NCBI GenBank assembly: GCA_964482495.1
Contig: CAYZXS010000003.1
Location: 1-64,000, forward strand
Length of the DNA stretch: 64,000 nt
DNA from: J029 sp964482495
Lineage (GTDB): Bacteria > Planctomycetota > UBA1135
Direction of reading: 5' to 3'
This document shows, piece by piece, positions 40,852 through 49,894 of this stretch (its first letter is position 1; each line of letters opens with the position of its first letter). The notes beneath the pieces were generated by a model. The model worked only from the letters and a program-made list of their open reading frames with translations, was not told the DNA's origin and searched no databases. The position numbers and the translations under genes were made by a program.

Positions 40852-41676
40852 CTACGGCGTCCGGCCCATCTCCCGTAGGGCCTTCTTGTAGTAGCGCATG
40901 GCCTTGGGCATGGCCTGGCGCAGCCGCTTGATCCGGGTCTGCTCGCTCGGGTGGGTCGACAGGAACTCCGGCGGCCGCTCGCCGCCCATGGCGCCCATGC
41001 GTTCCCACAGGCCGATCGAGGCCCGCGGGTCGTAGCCGGCGGCGGCGGCGATGTAGAGGCCGAGCTCGTCGGCTTCGGACTCGTGAAGCCGCGAATAGGG
41101 CAGCAGCAGGCCGACCGCGCCGCCGGCGCCCAGGGCCGCCATGATGGTCGCGGCCTGGTCCGGGTCCTCGACCTTCTTGTCGACGATCAGGCCGGCGACG
41201 ATCATGCCGCCGGAGAAGCCCATCTCCTGGCTCATGCGCTCGGCGCCGTGGTGGGCGATGGCGTGGGCGACCTCGTGGCCGACCACCGCCGCCAGGCTGT
41301 CCTCGTCGCCGGTGACCGGCAGCAGCCCGGTGTAGACCGCCGACTTGCCGCCGGGCAGGGCCCAGGCGTTGACCATCTGCGGCTCGTCGATCAGGTTGAT
41401 CTCCCAGTCGAAGCGCCGGGCCGGGTCGGGGTAGAGCTGGCGCGCGGCCTTCGCCACCCGGTTGCCGATGCGCTGGACCATCTCGTAGTCGGCGCCGCTC
41501 TTGACCACCGGCGAGGAGCCCATGGCCTCGGCGTAGGCCTCGCGGCCGAGGGACATCTCCTGCTCCAGGCTCATGAGCTTGAGCTGGCGGCGGCCGGTGC
41601 CGGGCACGGTGGCGCAGGCGGCGACCAGGACCAGGAGGAGCAGGAGGGAGAGACGTCGCGGGCGGAGGCTGTGCAT
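40852..41676 (-). CDS. M48 family zinc metallopeptidase lipoprotein
   Basis: 274 residues, with a lipobox LVAAC (C21). The zinc site is H134-E-V-A-H138, and a downstream glutamate ligand lies in ESEADELGLYIAA. The sequence fits the LoiP/YggG/BepA type of outer-membrane-directed M48 peptidases, which take part in envelope protein quality control. It is the first gene of the pair with M28. A TAGGAT hexamer reading left lies 26 bases upstream, in the gap shared with gpmI. Confidence 0.92.
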   Translation of the reverse strand: MHSLRPRRLSLLLLLVLVAACATVPGTGRRQLKLMSLEQEMSLGREAYAEAMGSSPVVKSGADYEMVQRIGNRVAKAARQLYPDPARRFDWEINLIDEPQMVNAWALPGGKSAVYTGLLPVTGDEDSLAAVVGHEVAHAIAHHGAERMSQEMGFSGGMIVAGLIVDKKVEDPDQAATIMAALGAGGAVGLLLPYSRLHESEADELGLYIAAAAGYDPRASIGLWERMGAMGGERPPEFLSTHPSEQTRIKRLRQAMPKAMRYYKKALREMGRTP

Positions 41677-41767
41677 GTCGGCGGGCGGTTCGAGACGACC
41701 CTATCCTAGTGGCCCCTCCGGGCTCGGGAGCGGCCGCGAAGCCGTCCCGGCGGGGGGGAATGCCACG

Positions 41768-43303
41768 ATGAGCGCCACGAAACCGACCCTCCTGCTGGTC
41801 CTCGACGGCTGGGGCCAGGCCCCGGCCACCGACTGGAACGCGATCACCCGCGCCCCGGCCGAGAACTTCCTGTCCTGGATGCAGGAGTGGCCCAGCGCCC
41901 TGCTGAGCGCCTCCGGCCGCGAGGTCGGCCTGCCGCTGGGGCTGATGGGCAACTCCGAGGTCGGCCACACCAACATCGGCGCCGGGCGGATCGTCCACCA
42001 GACCATCTCGCGCATCGACGCGGCGATCGCGGACGGCAGCTTCCGGCTCAACGGCGCCCTGCGCGGGGCCGTGCAGCACGCCTTGGACCGCGGCACGCGG
42101 CTGCACCTCTACGGCCTGGTCGGCGACGGCGGCGTGCACGCCTCGGACCGCCACTACCAGGCCCTGCTGGCGCTGGCCCAGGAGATGGGGCTGCCGGGCG
42201 AGCGGGTGCTGTTCCACGCCCTGCTCGACGGCCGCGACACCGCGCCGCGCAGCAGCCCCGGCTTCCTGGAGCAGCTCGAGGCCATGCTGCGCGAGCACGG
42301 CGGCAGCATCGCCACCGTCTGCGGCCGCTACTGGGGCATGGACCGCGACCAGCGCTGGGAGCGGGTCGAGCGCTTCTGGAAGCTGATGGTGCTGGGCCAG
42401 GCCGAGCACCGCGCAGCCACCGCCGCCGAGGCCGTCGCCGCCGCTCACGAGCGCGGCGAGAACGACGAATTCGTGCAGCCGACGCTGGTCGGCGGCGGCC
42501 GTCCGGTCGAGGACGGCGACGCCGTGCTCTGCTTCAACTTCCGCGCCGACCGCGTGCGCCAGCTCAGCGAGGCGCTGCTGGACCCCGGCTTCGGCGGCTT
42601 CGGCCGCCAGCGGACGCCGGCGGTCCACTACGCCACGATGACCCAGTACCGCGAGGACTTCGACTGCGCCGTGGCCTACCCGCCGCAGGAGCTGCGCTCG
42701 CTGTTCGGCGAGCTGGTGGCGGCCCAGGGCCTGCGCCAGTTCCGCTGCGCCGAGACCGAGAAGTACGCCCACGTCACCTTCTTCTTCAACGGCGGCCGCG
42801 AAGAGGTCTACCCGGGCGAGGACCGGGTGCTGGTGCCGTCGCCCAAGGTGGCCACCTACGACCTCCAGCCGGAGATGTCGGCGCCGGTGGTAGCGGACCA
42901 GGTCTGCCAGCGGCTGGAGCGGGGCGAGCACGAGCTCTACGTGGTGAACTTCGCCAACGCCGACATGGTCGGCCACACCGGCATCCAGAGCGCCGCCGAG
43001 GCCGCGGTGCGGGCCGTCGACGGCTGCCTGGGCCGGATCGTCGCCGAGGCCCTGAAGCGCGGCGGCAACGTCGCCATCACCGCCGACCACGGCAATTCCG
43101 AGCAGATGCGCGACCCGGCCACGAGCGAGGCCCACACCGCCCACACCGTCAACCCGGTGCCCTTCCTGCTCATCGGGGAGGCCTTCCGCGGCGCCTCGCT
43201 GCGGGAAATGGGCGTTCTCGCGGACGTTGCCCCGACCCTGATGGAGGCTATGGGGATCGCCCAGCCCGAAGTCATGGACGGCCGCTCGCTGCTGCACCGG
43301 TAG
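41768..43303 (+). CDS. gpmI: 2,3-bisphosphoglycerate-independent phosphoglycerate mutase
   Basis: Glycolytic enzyme interconverting 3- and 2-phosphoglycerate, 511 residues, the family's usual length. It starts LLVLDGWG (metal site), then has the catalytic serine S63 in GNSEVGH, the phosphate-binding DGRDTAPRS, and the late metal-binding ADHGN and HTAHTVNPVPF. The ATG at 41768 follows a G-rich Shine-Dalgarno-like run; the longer open frame upstream is antisense to the M48 gene. Mn-dependent by family. The beta-helix gene follows 38 bases later. Confidence 0.97.
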   Translation: MSATKPTLLLVLDGWGQAPATDWNAITRAPAENFLSWMQEWPSALLSASGREVGLPLGLMGNSEVGHTNIGAGRIVHQTISRIDAAIADGSFRLNGALRGAVQHALDRGTRLHLYGLVGDGGVHASDRHYQALLALAQEMGLPGERVLFHALLDGRDTAPRSSPGFLEQLEAMLREHGGSIATVCGRYWGMDRDQRWERVERFWKLMVLGQAEHRAATAAEAVAAAHERGENDEFVQPTLVGGGRPVEDGDAVLCFNFRADRVRQLSEALLDPGFGGFGRQRTPAVHYATMTQYREDFDCAVAYPPQELRSLFGELVAAQGLRQFRCAETEKYAHVTFFFNGGREEVYPGEDRVLVPSPKVATYDLQPEMSAPVVADQVCQRLERGEHELYVVNFANADMVGHTGIQSAAEAAVRAVDGCLGRIVAEALKRGGNVAITADHGNSEQMRDPATSEAHTAHTVNPVPFLLIGEAFRGASLREMGVLADVAPTLMEAMGIAQPEVMDGRSLLHR

Positions 43304-43341
43304 AATCCGCCGTCCCACGCCTGACCGCTCCAGACCCCGCC

Positions 43342-45243
43342 ATGCGCCGCCTCCTGCCCGTCCTCGCCCTCCTCCTGGCCGCCTCCGCCGCCTCCGCCCA
43401 GAGCGTCTGGTACGTCGACCCCGTCAACGGCGACGACCTCAACTCCGGCTCGGCGGCCGCGCCCTGGAAGACCCTGACCCACGCCCTGACCGTGGCCGGC
43501 AGCGGCGACCAGGTCGAGCTCAGCGAGGGCGACTACACCGCCGCCAACGAGAGCTACCCGATCGCCCTGGTCGACGGCGTCCAGATCTACTACCCGGGCA
43601 CCGACCACGCGGCGATCTTCAACGTCGGCGGCACCACCTCGGCCTTCCGGGTCAACTCGGTGTTCACCGACGGCGCGACCCTCTCCGGGGTGACGATCAG
43701 CTCCTGCACCATCGGCGTCGAGGTCCGCAGCGGCGGCGGCTCCACCGGCAACGTCGTCGACGTCGACGACTGCCTGTTCCAGAGCTTCACCGTCGCCGGC
43801 GTGCGCGCCAACCTCGACACTGCCGGCGCCCACCGGATCTGGGTGCGCAACTGCGCCATCACCCCGACCTCGGCGCCCCACGGGGTGCGCTTCGAGGTCA
43901 GCGGCGGGAGCACCGAGCTCGAGCTCAGCGTCGTCCGCGACAACACGATCACGAACTGTGAGACGGGCGTGGCGATCGAGGCCTCCGACGGCGGCGTGGT
44001 GCAGGACACGACCATCGTCCAGGGCAACGACATCTCCGACGCCAGCACCGCCTGCCTCGAGCTGAGCGCGGCGGCCACGGCGGCCCGCGACGCCACCAAC
44101 AGCGCCGAGGTCCACAGCAACCAGCTCAGCTCCGGCGGCGTCGGCGTGCTGGTCTCGGCGGACTCGGTCTCGGGCCAGGACGCGGTCTGCGACAGCGCCA
44201 TCGACTACAACTGGATCAGCGGCAACACCACCAACGTGGCGCTGAACACCACCAACAACGGCTTCTCCGGCGCCGACCTCACCTGCAGCTTCACCGGCAA
44301 CCTGATCGTCAACGCCACCGGCGACGGCATCAGCTGCGACGTCGTCCTGCCCAAGACCGGCGGCGTCAACTGCATGCCGGACTTCGGCACCACCAGCCTG
44401 GGCACCGGCCGCAACACCTTCAAGGGCAACGGCGGCTTCAACCTGGTGCTGGACCTGGACATGTCCAACTACCTGACGCTGCTGAACCTGCTGCAGGCCG
44501 AGAACAACTTCTGGACCCTCGGCACCCTGGCCGAGGTGCAGAACTCGATCAGCTACGCCGGCGTCAGCCAGACCACGGTCGACCTGGACCCGATCCTGCT
44601 CGACGTCCTGTCGGTGAGCCTGAACCCCAACCGGGTGCCCGAGAACAGCATCCGCACGATCACGGTCACCGCCCGCGACGCCAACACCGCCTTCGTCGAC
44701 AACGACGACCCGGACGCGAACATCAACCAGATGATCTGCGCCGTGCGCAAGGGCGCCACCACGATCACGGTGAACCCGGCCGTCTTCGCCGACGGCAGCG
44801 GCTTCATCTTCGACACCCCGGCGCTGGCCGAGGAGGGGCTTTGGCACCTCGACATCGCCCTGCCCGGCGGCCAGGGGGTCTCGGTGACCTTCCGCGTCTC
44901 CACCGTCGGCGGGGGAGGCGGCAGCAGCACCGGCTGCTTCGTCGCCACCGCCGCCCACGGCGACGAGGACGCCCGCGAGGTCCGGGTGCTGCGCCGCTTC
45001 CGCGACGACTACCTGCTCGCCAGCGAGTCCGGGCGCAGCTTCGTCCGCGCCTACTACGAGCACGGCCCGGCGGCGGCGGACTGGATCGAGGACCGCGAGT
45101 GGGCCCGGAAGGGCGCCCGGGCGGCCCTGGCGGTGCCGGTCGTGGCGGCCGAGGGGCTGCTCCGGTCGAACCCCGCGACCCGCTTCGGCCTCGCGGTGCT
45201 CCTGCTCGGCGGGCTGTTCTGGCTCTTCCGGCGCCGGAATTAG
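43342..45243 (+). CDS. Secreted beta-helix (DUF1565-like) protein with CFI-box C-terminus
   Basis: 633 residues. The signal peptide (about 1-21, ASAQ) leads into VWYVDPVNGDDLNSGSAAAPWKTLTHAL, typical of DUF1565/pectate-lyase-like beta-helices; repeated short strands with Asn/Ser ladders run to about 430. A beta domain (about 430-525) and a Gly/Ser linker precede the CFI-box: GCFVATAAHGDED (C532), LRRFRDDYLL, GRSFVRAYYEHGP, then a TM segment and RRRN at the extreme end. The CFI-box plus TM plus basic tail acts as a C-terminal surface-sorting signal in other bacteria. TAGAAT at 43301-43306 may be a promoter. Confidence 0.82.
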   Translation: MRRLLPVLALLLAASAASAQSVWYVDPVNGDDLNSGSAAAPWKTLTHALTVAGSGDQVELSEGDYTAANESYPIALVDGVQIYYPGTDHAAIFNVGGTTSAFRVNSVFTDGATLSGVTISSCTIGVEVRSGGGSTGNVVDVDDCLFQSFTVAGVRANLDTAGAHRIWVRNCAITPTSAPHGVRFEVSGGSTELELSVVRDNTITNCETGVAIEASDGGVVQDTTIVQGNDISDASTACLELSAAATAARDATNSAEVHSNQLSSGGVGVLVSADSVSGQDAVCDSAIDYNWISGNTTNVALNTTNNGFSGADLTCSFTGNLIVNATGDGISCDVVLPKTGGVNCMPDFGTTSLGTGRNTFKGNGGFNLVLDLDMSNYLTLLNLLQAENNFWTLGTLAEVQNSISYAGVSQTTVDLDPILLDVLSVSLNPNRVPENSIRTITVTARDANTAFVDNDDPDANINQMICAVRKGATTITVNPAVFADGSGFIFDTPALAEEGLWHLDIALPGGQGVSVTFRVSTVGGGGGSSTGCFVATAAHGDEDAREVRVLRRFRDDYLLASESGRSFVRAYYEHGPAAADWIEDREWARKGARAALAVPVVAAEGLLRSNPATRFGLAVLLLGGLFWLFRRRN

Positions 45244-45259
45244 GGTGTCGCAGAAGGCC

Positions 45260-45305
45260 GGTCCTGCGGACCTAAAGGTCGTTAAATAAACGGTTTAGGG
45301 GTCCT
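45260..45305 (+). other. Overlapping alternative hairpins upstream of the GntR operon
   Basis: Successive segments GGTCC (45260), GGACC (45268), AAAGGTC (45274), and TTTAGGGGTCC (to 45305) can pair with one another in mutually exclusive ways, e.g. GGTCC-TGC-GGACC, or CCTAAA (45271-45276) with TTTAGG (45294-45299). It could end the beta-helix transcript or act as an attenuator. The whole gap is AT-richer than its surroundings. Confidence 0.35.
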
Positions 45306-45361
45306 CTCGCGCCCGGGCGTGGGCGCTTGCTCCGAGATCAGAGCCTTGTTTTGTCCAACGG

Positions 45362-45383
45362 GTGATATACAAAGATGTATCAC
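45362..45383. promoter_or_regulatory. Candidate operator palindrome for the GntR regulator
   Basis: GTGATA (45362-45367) and TATCAC (45378-45383) are exact inverted repeats 10 bases apart, with the inner CA/TG also matching if two bases are skipped. The site lies 14-36 bases before the regulator ATG, amid TATACA-like sequence, so a bound dimer would cover the promoter. Autoregulation by the YtrA-type repressor is the natural reading. Confidence 0.55.
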
Positions 45384-45397
45384 TAGTGCGCAACGCC

Positions 45398-45778
45398 ATG
45401 CACCTCCACGTCAACCCCAGCGATGAAGTCCCGATCTACCGCCAAGTCGTGCGGCAGATCCGCGACGCCGTCGCCACCGGGGGGCTGGCGCCGGGGAGCA
45501 AGCTGCCGTCCCACCGCGATCTGGCGGCGCAGCTGGTGATCGCGCCGCTGACGGTCAAGAAGGCCTACGACGAGCTGGAGCGGCAGGGCCTGGTGGAGAC
45601 CCGCCGGGGCCTGGGCAGCTTCATCACCGCCGCCCCGCCCGCGCCGGAGCCGTCGGAGTACCGCGAGCGCCTGCGCGACGCCGCCCGCCGCCTGCTGACG
45701 GAAGCCCGCCTCGCCGGCGCCCCGCTCGACGAGGTCCTGGACCTGATGAAGCAACTCGACGGGGAGGAGACCCCATGA
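45398..45778 (+). CDS. GntR-family regulator, YtrA-like
   Basis: 126 residues, short as in the YtrA subfamily, which has a wHTH and only a short helical dimerisation tail. The helix-turn-helix is clear: PIYRQVVRQIRDAVATGGL, SKLPSHRDLAAQL, LTVKKAYDELERQGLVETRRGLGSF. It starts at the ATG at 45398; an upstream GTG at 45362 would lie within the operator palindrome. YtrA proteins repress the ABC-transporter operon they head, as here: the stop overlaps the ATPase start by ATGA. Confidence 0.93.
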   Translation: MHLHVNPSDEVPIYRQVVRQIRDAVATGGLAPGSKLPSHRDLAAQLVIAPLTVKKAYDELERQGLVETRRGLGSFITAAPPAPEPSEYRERLRDAARRLLTEARLAGAPLDEVLDLMKQLDGEETP

Positions 45779-46674
45779 ACGCTGTCCTGGAATTCAACGA
45801 TCTGCGCCGGAGCTACCGTCCAGACCAAGAAGTGCTCGCGGGCGTCGACCTGCGGCTGGAGGCCGGCGAGGTCGTCGGCCTGCTCGGCCGCAACGGCGCC
45901 GGCAAGACCACCTTGATCCACGTCGCCATGGGGCTGCTCCGGGCCCAGGGCGGCAGCGCCGCGGTCTTCGGCCTCGACCCGGCCCGCGACGCCGTGGCCA
46001 TCAAGCGGCGGGTCGGCTTCGTCTCCGAGGAGCAGGTCCTGCCGCCCGGCATGCGGGTGGAGCAGGTGCTCGACTACCACCGGTCGCTGTTCCCGGACTG
46101 GGACCCGGAGCTGGAGGGCCGGCTCCGCGAGCGCTTCCGCTTCGACACCCGCAGCAAGGTCCGCACCCTCAGCAAGGGGCAGGCGCGGCAGCTGGCCCTG
46201 GTCTGCGCGGTCTCCCACCGGCCCGAGCTGCTGATCCTCGACGAGCCCGGCGGTGGCCTCGACCCGGCGGCGCGGCGCGAGTTCCTGGAGGCCTCGATCC
46301 AGCTCCTCAACGAGTCCGGGACCACCATCCTCTTCTCCTCGCACCACATGACCGACGTCGAGCGCATGGCGGACCGCATCGTCCTGCTCGACGAGCACCG
46401 GGTCATGCTGGACTGCAGCCTGGACGACCTGCGCGAGCGCCACTGCTTGGTGGTCGCCGGCGGCGAGGAGCCGGCGGGTTCGGCGCTGCATCAGGTGCTC
46501 GCCGGCCTGCCCGGCTGCCTGCGGGTGCGCCGTCACCTCGGCAGCGTGCGCGCGGTCTTCGCCGGCGACGCCGACGAGGTCCGCGGCCGGATCGACGAAG
46601 CCCGCGTCGAGGCCAATTGCCTGCGCGTGCCGCTGGAGGAGCTGTTCGTCGAGCTCCTGGGGGCGGAGTCGTGA
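45775..46674 (+). CDS. ABC transporter ATP-binding protein
   Basis: 299 residues. Walker A is GRNGAGKTT (38-46), the signature is TLSKGQ, Walker B is LLILDEPGGGLDP, and the H-loop is in FSSHHMTD. The C-terminal extension (about 215-299) is typical of the YtrB/BcrA-type export ATPases. It joins the permease gene by a GTGA overlap and the regulator gene by ATGA. Likely an exporter induced by cell-envelope stress; no substrate is given by the sequence. Confidence 0.95.
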   Translation: MNAVLEFNDLRRSYRPDQEVLAGVDLRLEAGEVVGLLGRNGAGKTTLIHVAMGLLRAQGGSAAVFGLDPARDAVAIKRRVGFVSEEQVLPPGMRVEQVLDYHRSLFPDWDPELEGRLRERFRFDTRSKVRTLSKGQARQLALVCAVSHRPELLILDEPGGGLDPAARREFLEASIQLLNESGTTILFSSHHMTDVERMADRIVLLDEHRVMLDCSLDDLRERHCLVVAGGEEPAGSALHQVLAGLPGCLRVRRHLGSVRAVFAGDADEVRGRIDEARVEANCLRVPLEELFVELLGAES

Positions 46675-48077
46675 TCCTGGAGCTGATCCGCCGCGACCCG
46701 GCCAGCCGGATGCTCGGCCGGGGGCTGCTGGTCGGCGCCGCCGCTGGCGCCTACGCCGGCGTCTACTTCGAGTCCGACCTGAGCGGCGGCGGCCTGGCGG
46801 CGGCGCCCACCCCGCTGCGGATCCTCTTCACCCTGAACCTATGCCTGGTGCTCGGCCTGCCGATGGCGCTCTTCGGCCAGCTGCACCGGCGGGCGCTGCC
46901 CTTCCAGCTGAGCCTGCCGCTCAGCCCGCGCCAGCTCTCCCTCAGCCGCACCCTCGCCGCCGCCGGCCTGTTCCTGCTGCCGGGCCTGCTCAGCGCCGCG
47001 GTCTACGGCGCCATCCGCGGCGACTTCGCGACCGAGGGCCTGCAGATGTACCTGCGCTTCCTGGTCGTGCTCGGGATCGCCCCCTTCCTGTTCCAGCTGC
47101 GGCCGACCCCCGGCGAGCGCGCCGACCTGCCCGCTCCCTGGCTGCACTGGCTGCGCTGCCTGGCCCTCCTGTTCGGCGCCGAGTGCTGGGTCGCGGTCGC
47201 GACGCCGCCGCTCTGGCTGACCGCGCTCGCCGCCGCCGCGGCGATGGCGCTGCTCGCCTCCCTGAACCAGCGAGCGCTGCCCGCCAGCTTCGAGCTCGCG
47301 AGCAGCCTCGGGCAGGGGCCGCGCCGCGGCCTGGCCCTGCCGGCGAGCCTGGGCTGGCTGCGCCGGATCCCGGTGGTCAGCCCCTTCGCGCCGCTCAACG
47401 GCTGGATGCGGCCCGATCTGTTGCTGTGGCTCAACCTGTTCGCGGTCGTCGCCGGCGTGCTCAACATGGTGGTGATGAGCGTGCGCTTGGGCAATTGGTA
47501 CGCGCTCTTCACCTTCCCGATGTTCCAGACGATCTTCCTGGTCTTCCTGGTCTACGGACTGCCGCGGGTCGCCCACCTGCCGATCTCCCGCCGCCGCCTG
47601 TTCCTGCAAGGGGCGGGGCAGGGCTTCCTCCTGGCCGCGCTGGCGCTGATCCTGGCCCTGCTCGGCGCCGGGGATCCGCCCTCCGTCGCCGAGGTGCTGG
47701 GATCCACCAGCGCCGCCCTGGCCACCGCCGCCTGGTTCCTCACCTGGTTCCTGCTGGTGAGCGCCGCCTTCCACTGGTTCCTCAGCTACCCGCCGACCCG
47801 CCGCGGCCGCGCCCTGTCCTGGGTGACGCGCCCGCTGCACTCGCTGGCCGCCCTGGTTCCGCTGGTCTGGGCCACCAGCCTGTTCGAGGCCGAGCACCCG
47901 CGCGCGGTCGCCACCCAGGCCGCCTTCCAGGACCTGGGGAGCCGACTGGGCTCGCCCGCCCTCGCCTGGGCCGCCGCCGCGGCCCTCGCCGTCGCTTGCT
48001 ACCTGGCCGCTGAGGCCATCTTCACCCGCATCCAGGTCACCAAGCTCCGTGACCGCCTCGTCATCCCGAAGAAATGA
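46671..48077 (+). CDS. ABC-2 type transporter permease
   Basis: 468 residues from a GTG, with about ten to twelve hydrophobic segments and the typical long first helix (LLVGAAAGAYAGVYFE) and final helix (LAWAAAAALAVACYLAAEAIF). No known ABC-2 signature is strong; the assignment rests on the operon position between the ATPase and the serine hydrolase. The cytoplasmic loops are Arg-rich. The stop overlaps the serine hydrolase start (ATGA). Confidence 0.82.
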   Translation: MILELIRRDPASRMLGRGLLVGAAAGAYAGVYFESDLSGGGLAAAPTPLRILFTLNLCLVLGLPMALFGQLHRRALPFQLSLPLSPRQLSLSRTLAAAGLFLLPGLLSAAVYGAIRGDFATEGLQMYLRFLVVLGIAPFLFQLRPTPGERADLPAPWLHWLRCLALLFGAECWVAVATPPLWLTALAAAAAMALLASLNQRALPASFELASSLGQGPRRGLALPASLGWLRRIPVVSPFAPLNGWMRPDLLLWLNLFAVVAGVLNMVVMSVRLGNWYALFTFPMFQTIFLVFLVYGLPRVAHLPISRRRLFLQGAGQGFLLAALALILALLGAGDPPSVAEVLGSTSAALATAAWFLTWFLLVSAAFHWFLSYPPTRRGRALSWVTRPLHSLAALVPLVWATSLFEAEHPRAVATQAAFQDLGSRLGSPALAWAAAAALAVACYLAAEAIFTRIQVTKLRDRLVIPKK

Positions 48078-49894
48078 TCCGCAACCTCCTCCTCAGCTGG
48101 ATCCTCAGCGCCCTCACCGTCTTCGCCGCGGCGCCGCAGGAGCCGGGTCCCGGCTACCCGGCCGCGGCGCCGGAGAGCGTCGGAATCTCCTCGCAGGCCC
48201 TCGACGAGCTCGCCACCATCGTGCGCGGCTTCTGCGCGCGCGAGAAGATCCTCGGCGCCGAGGTGCTGGTCATCAAGGACCGGAAGGCAGTCTTCCACCA
48301 GGGCTTCGGCTGGAGCGACCGCGACGACCAGCTGCCGATGGAGCCGGGCACCATCTTCAACCTGCGCTCGATGACCAAGTCGGTGGTGGGGGCGGCGGCC
48401 CAGATCCTGGTCGACGAGGGCGCGCTCGAGCTGGAGGCTCCGGTGGCTCGCTACCTGCCGGCCTTCGACACCGACAGCCACCGCGCCATCACCGTGGACC
48501 AGGTGCTGACGCACCGCGGCGGCTTCCCGCTCACCATCCTGACCGGCCTCGACGAGCACCCCGACCTGCAGACCCAGGCCTGCGCGGTGGTCGAGGAGGA
48601 GCTGGACTCCGAGCCCGGCAGCAAGTTCTGGTACAGCGACGCCGGCGCCGACGTCATGGGCGCGCTGGTCGAGGCCGCCGCCGGCGAGCCGCTCGACGCC
48701 TTCGTCCGCCGCCGGCTGCTGGAGCCGCTCGGCATGGACGACAGCTTCTTCTCCCTGCCGCCCGACGACCCGCGCTGGGCCCGGGTGGCCAGCGTCTACA
48801 TGCTGATGCCCAGCGGCGACTGGGTGCGCTTCTACAAGCAGGAGGGGAAGAGCCTGTACCCCTTCGCCTGGGGATCTCAGAGCCTCTACGGCACGCCGGC
48901 GGACTACTGCCGCTTCCTCGCCATGTGGGCCGACGGCGGCCTCGCCGCGGACGGCGCCCGGGTGCTGTCGGAGCGCGCGGTCGCCAGCCAGATCGAGGCG
49001 GTCTCGCCCATGACCGCGCTCGGCTCGCCGATGTCCATGCCGACCGGCTTCCCCGGCATGCAGGTCTGGTACGGCCGGATGGCGGTGCTCTACCGTCCGG
49101 TCGACGCCGAGGCGGACGCGCCGTCGCCCGTCCTCAGCCACAGCGGCTCGGACGGCACCATCGCCTGGGTCTGGCCCGAGCACGACCTGATCGCGGCCGT
49201 CTTCACCCAGTCGCGCGGCTCGGCCGGGGTGCTGCGGCTGGAGGCGGACCTCCACCGCCTGCTCTTCGAGCCGGAGATCAACGCCGGCGCGCCGGCAGAG
49301 TGGCAGCCCCTGCTCGGGATCTACACCCCCGACGAGGGCAGCCTCGCCGGCCGGGAGATCGAGGTCCTGGTCTACAACGGCGAGCTCGCGGTCGACGTCC
49401 CCGGGCAGATGGTCTTCGCCCTGACCGAGCCGGACGAAGACGGCTGGCGGGCCTTCCAGCTGGACGCCTCGGTCCGGCTGCGCTTCCTGCCGGAGCCCGA
49501 CGGCAGCGTCGCCGCCTTCGAATTCGTGGCCGGGGGCGAGGAGCAGGGCGTCATCCGCCGCGGCACCGCGGCGGCCTACCGGGAGCGCCAGGCCGCCGCC
49601 GCTCCGGCGGGGCTGGACCTGAGCCGCTACACCGGGGTCTTCAACGACGTCGAGGGCGACGCCGAGGTCCGGATGGTCGTGATCGACGGCCAGCTCGTCG
49701 CCGAGCACCCGAAGGTGCCGATCCCGCTGAAATTCAAGGGCCCGGACGAAGGCGGTTTCTTCACCTTGGAGGTCAATCCGGCGGTCAAGATCCGCTTCAC
49801 CGAGGACGAGAACGGCGCCGTCACGGGCTACGACGCCCACGGCGGGGGAGAGGTCCTGCCGAGGCCGAAGCTGCGGGAGCTCGAGGACGAATAA
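48074..49894 (+). CDS. Serine hydrolase, class C beta-lactamase/esterase family
   Basis: 606 residues, exported (leader about 1-20). The beta-lactamase-like core has S99-M-T-K102 (SxxK), a YSD in WYSDAGADVMG where most members have YxN, and HSGSDG as the KTG/HxG equivalent. Two C-terminal beta-barrel-like domains (about 390-500 and 505-606) each carry a YTPD/YTGVFND-type start. The Asn-to-Asp change in the second motif suggests an esterase or peptidase rather than a beta-lactamase. As the last gene of the GntR-ABC operon, it may act on the exported compound or on the cell wall. Confidence 0.88.
   Translation: MIRNLLLSWILSALTVFAAAPQEPGPGYPAAAPESVGISSQALDELATIVRGFCAREKILGAEVLVIKDRKAVFHQGFGWSDRDDQLPMEPGTIFNLRSMTKSVVGAAAQILVDEGALELEAPVARYLPAFDTDSHRAITVDQVLTHRGGFPLTILTGLDEHPDLQTQACAVVEEELDSEPGSKFWYSDAGADVMGALVEAAAGEPLDAFVRRRLLEPLGMDDSFFSLPPDDPRWARVASVYMLMPSGDWVRFYKQEGKSLYPFAWGSQSLYGTPADYCRFLAMWADGGLAADGARVLSERAVASQIEAVSPMTALGSPMSMPTGFPGMQVWYGRMAVLYRPVDAEADAPSPVLSHSGSDGTIAWVWPEHDLIAAVFTQSRGSAGVLRLEADLHRLLFEPEINAGAPAEWQPLLGIYTPDEGSLAGREIEVLVYNGELAVDVPGQMVFALTEPDEDGWRAFQLDASVRLRFLPEPDGSVAAFEFVAGGEEQGVIRRGTAAAYRERQAAAAPAGLDLSRYTGVFNDVEGDAEVRMVVIDGQLVAEHPKVPIPLKFKGPDEGGFFTLEVNPAVKIRFTEDENGAVTGYDAHGGGEVLPRPKLRELEDE

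Noticed and set aside
42937..45063. 708-residue minus-strand open frame
   Set aside because: It is antisense to gpmI and the beta-helix gene; the composition is that of a shadow frame.
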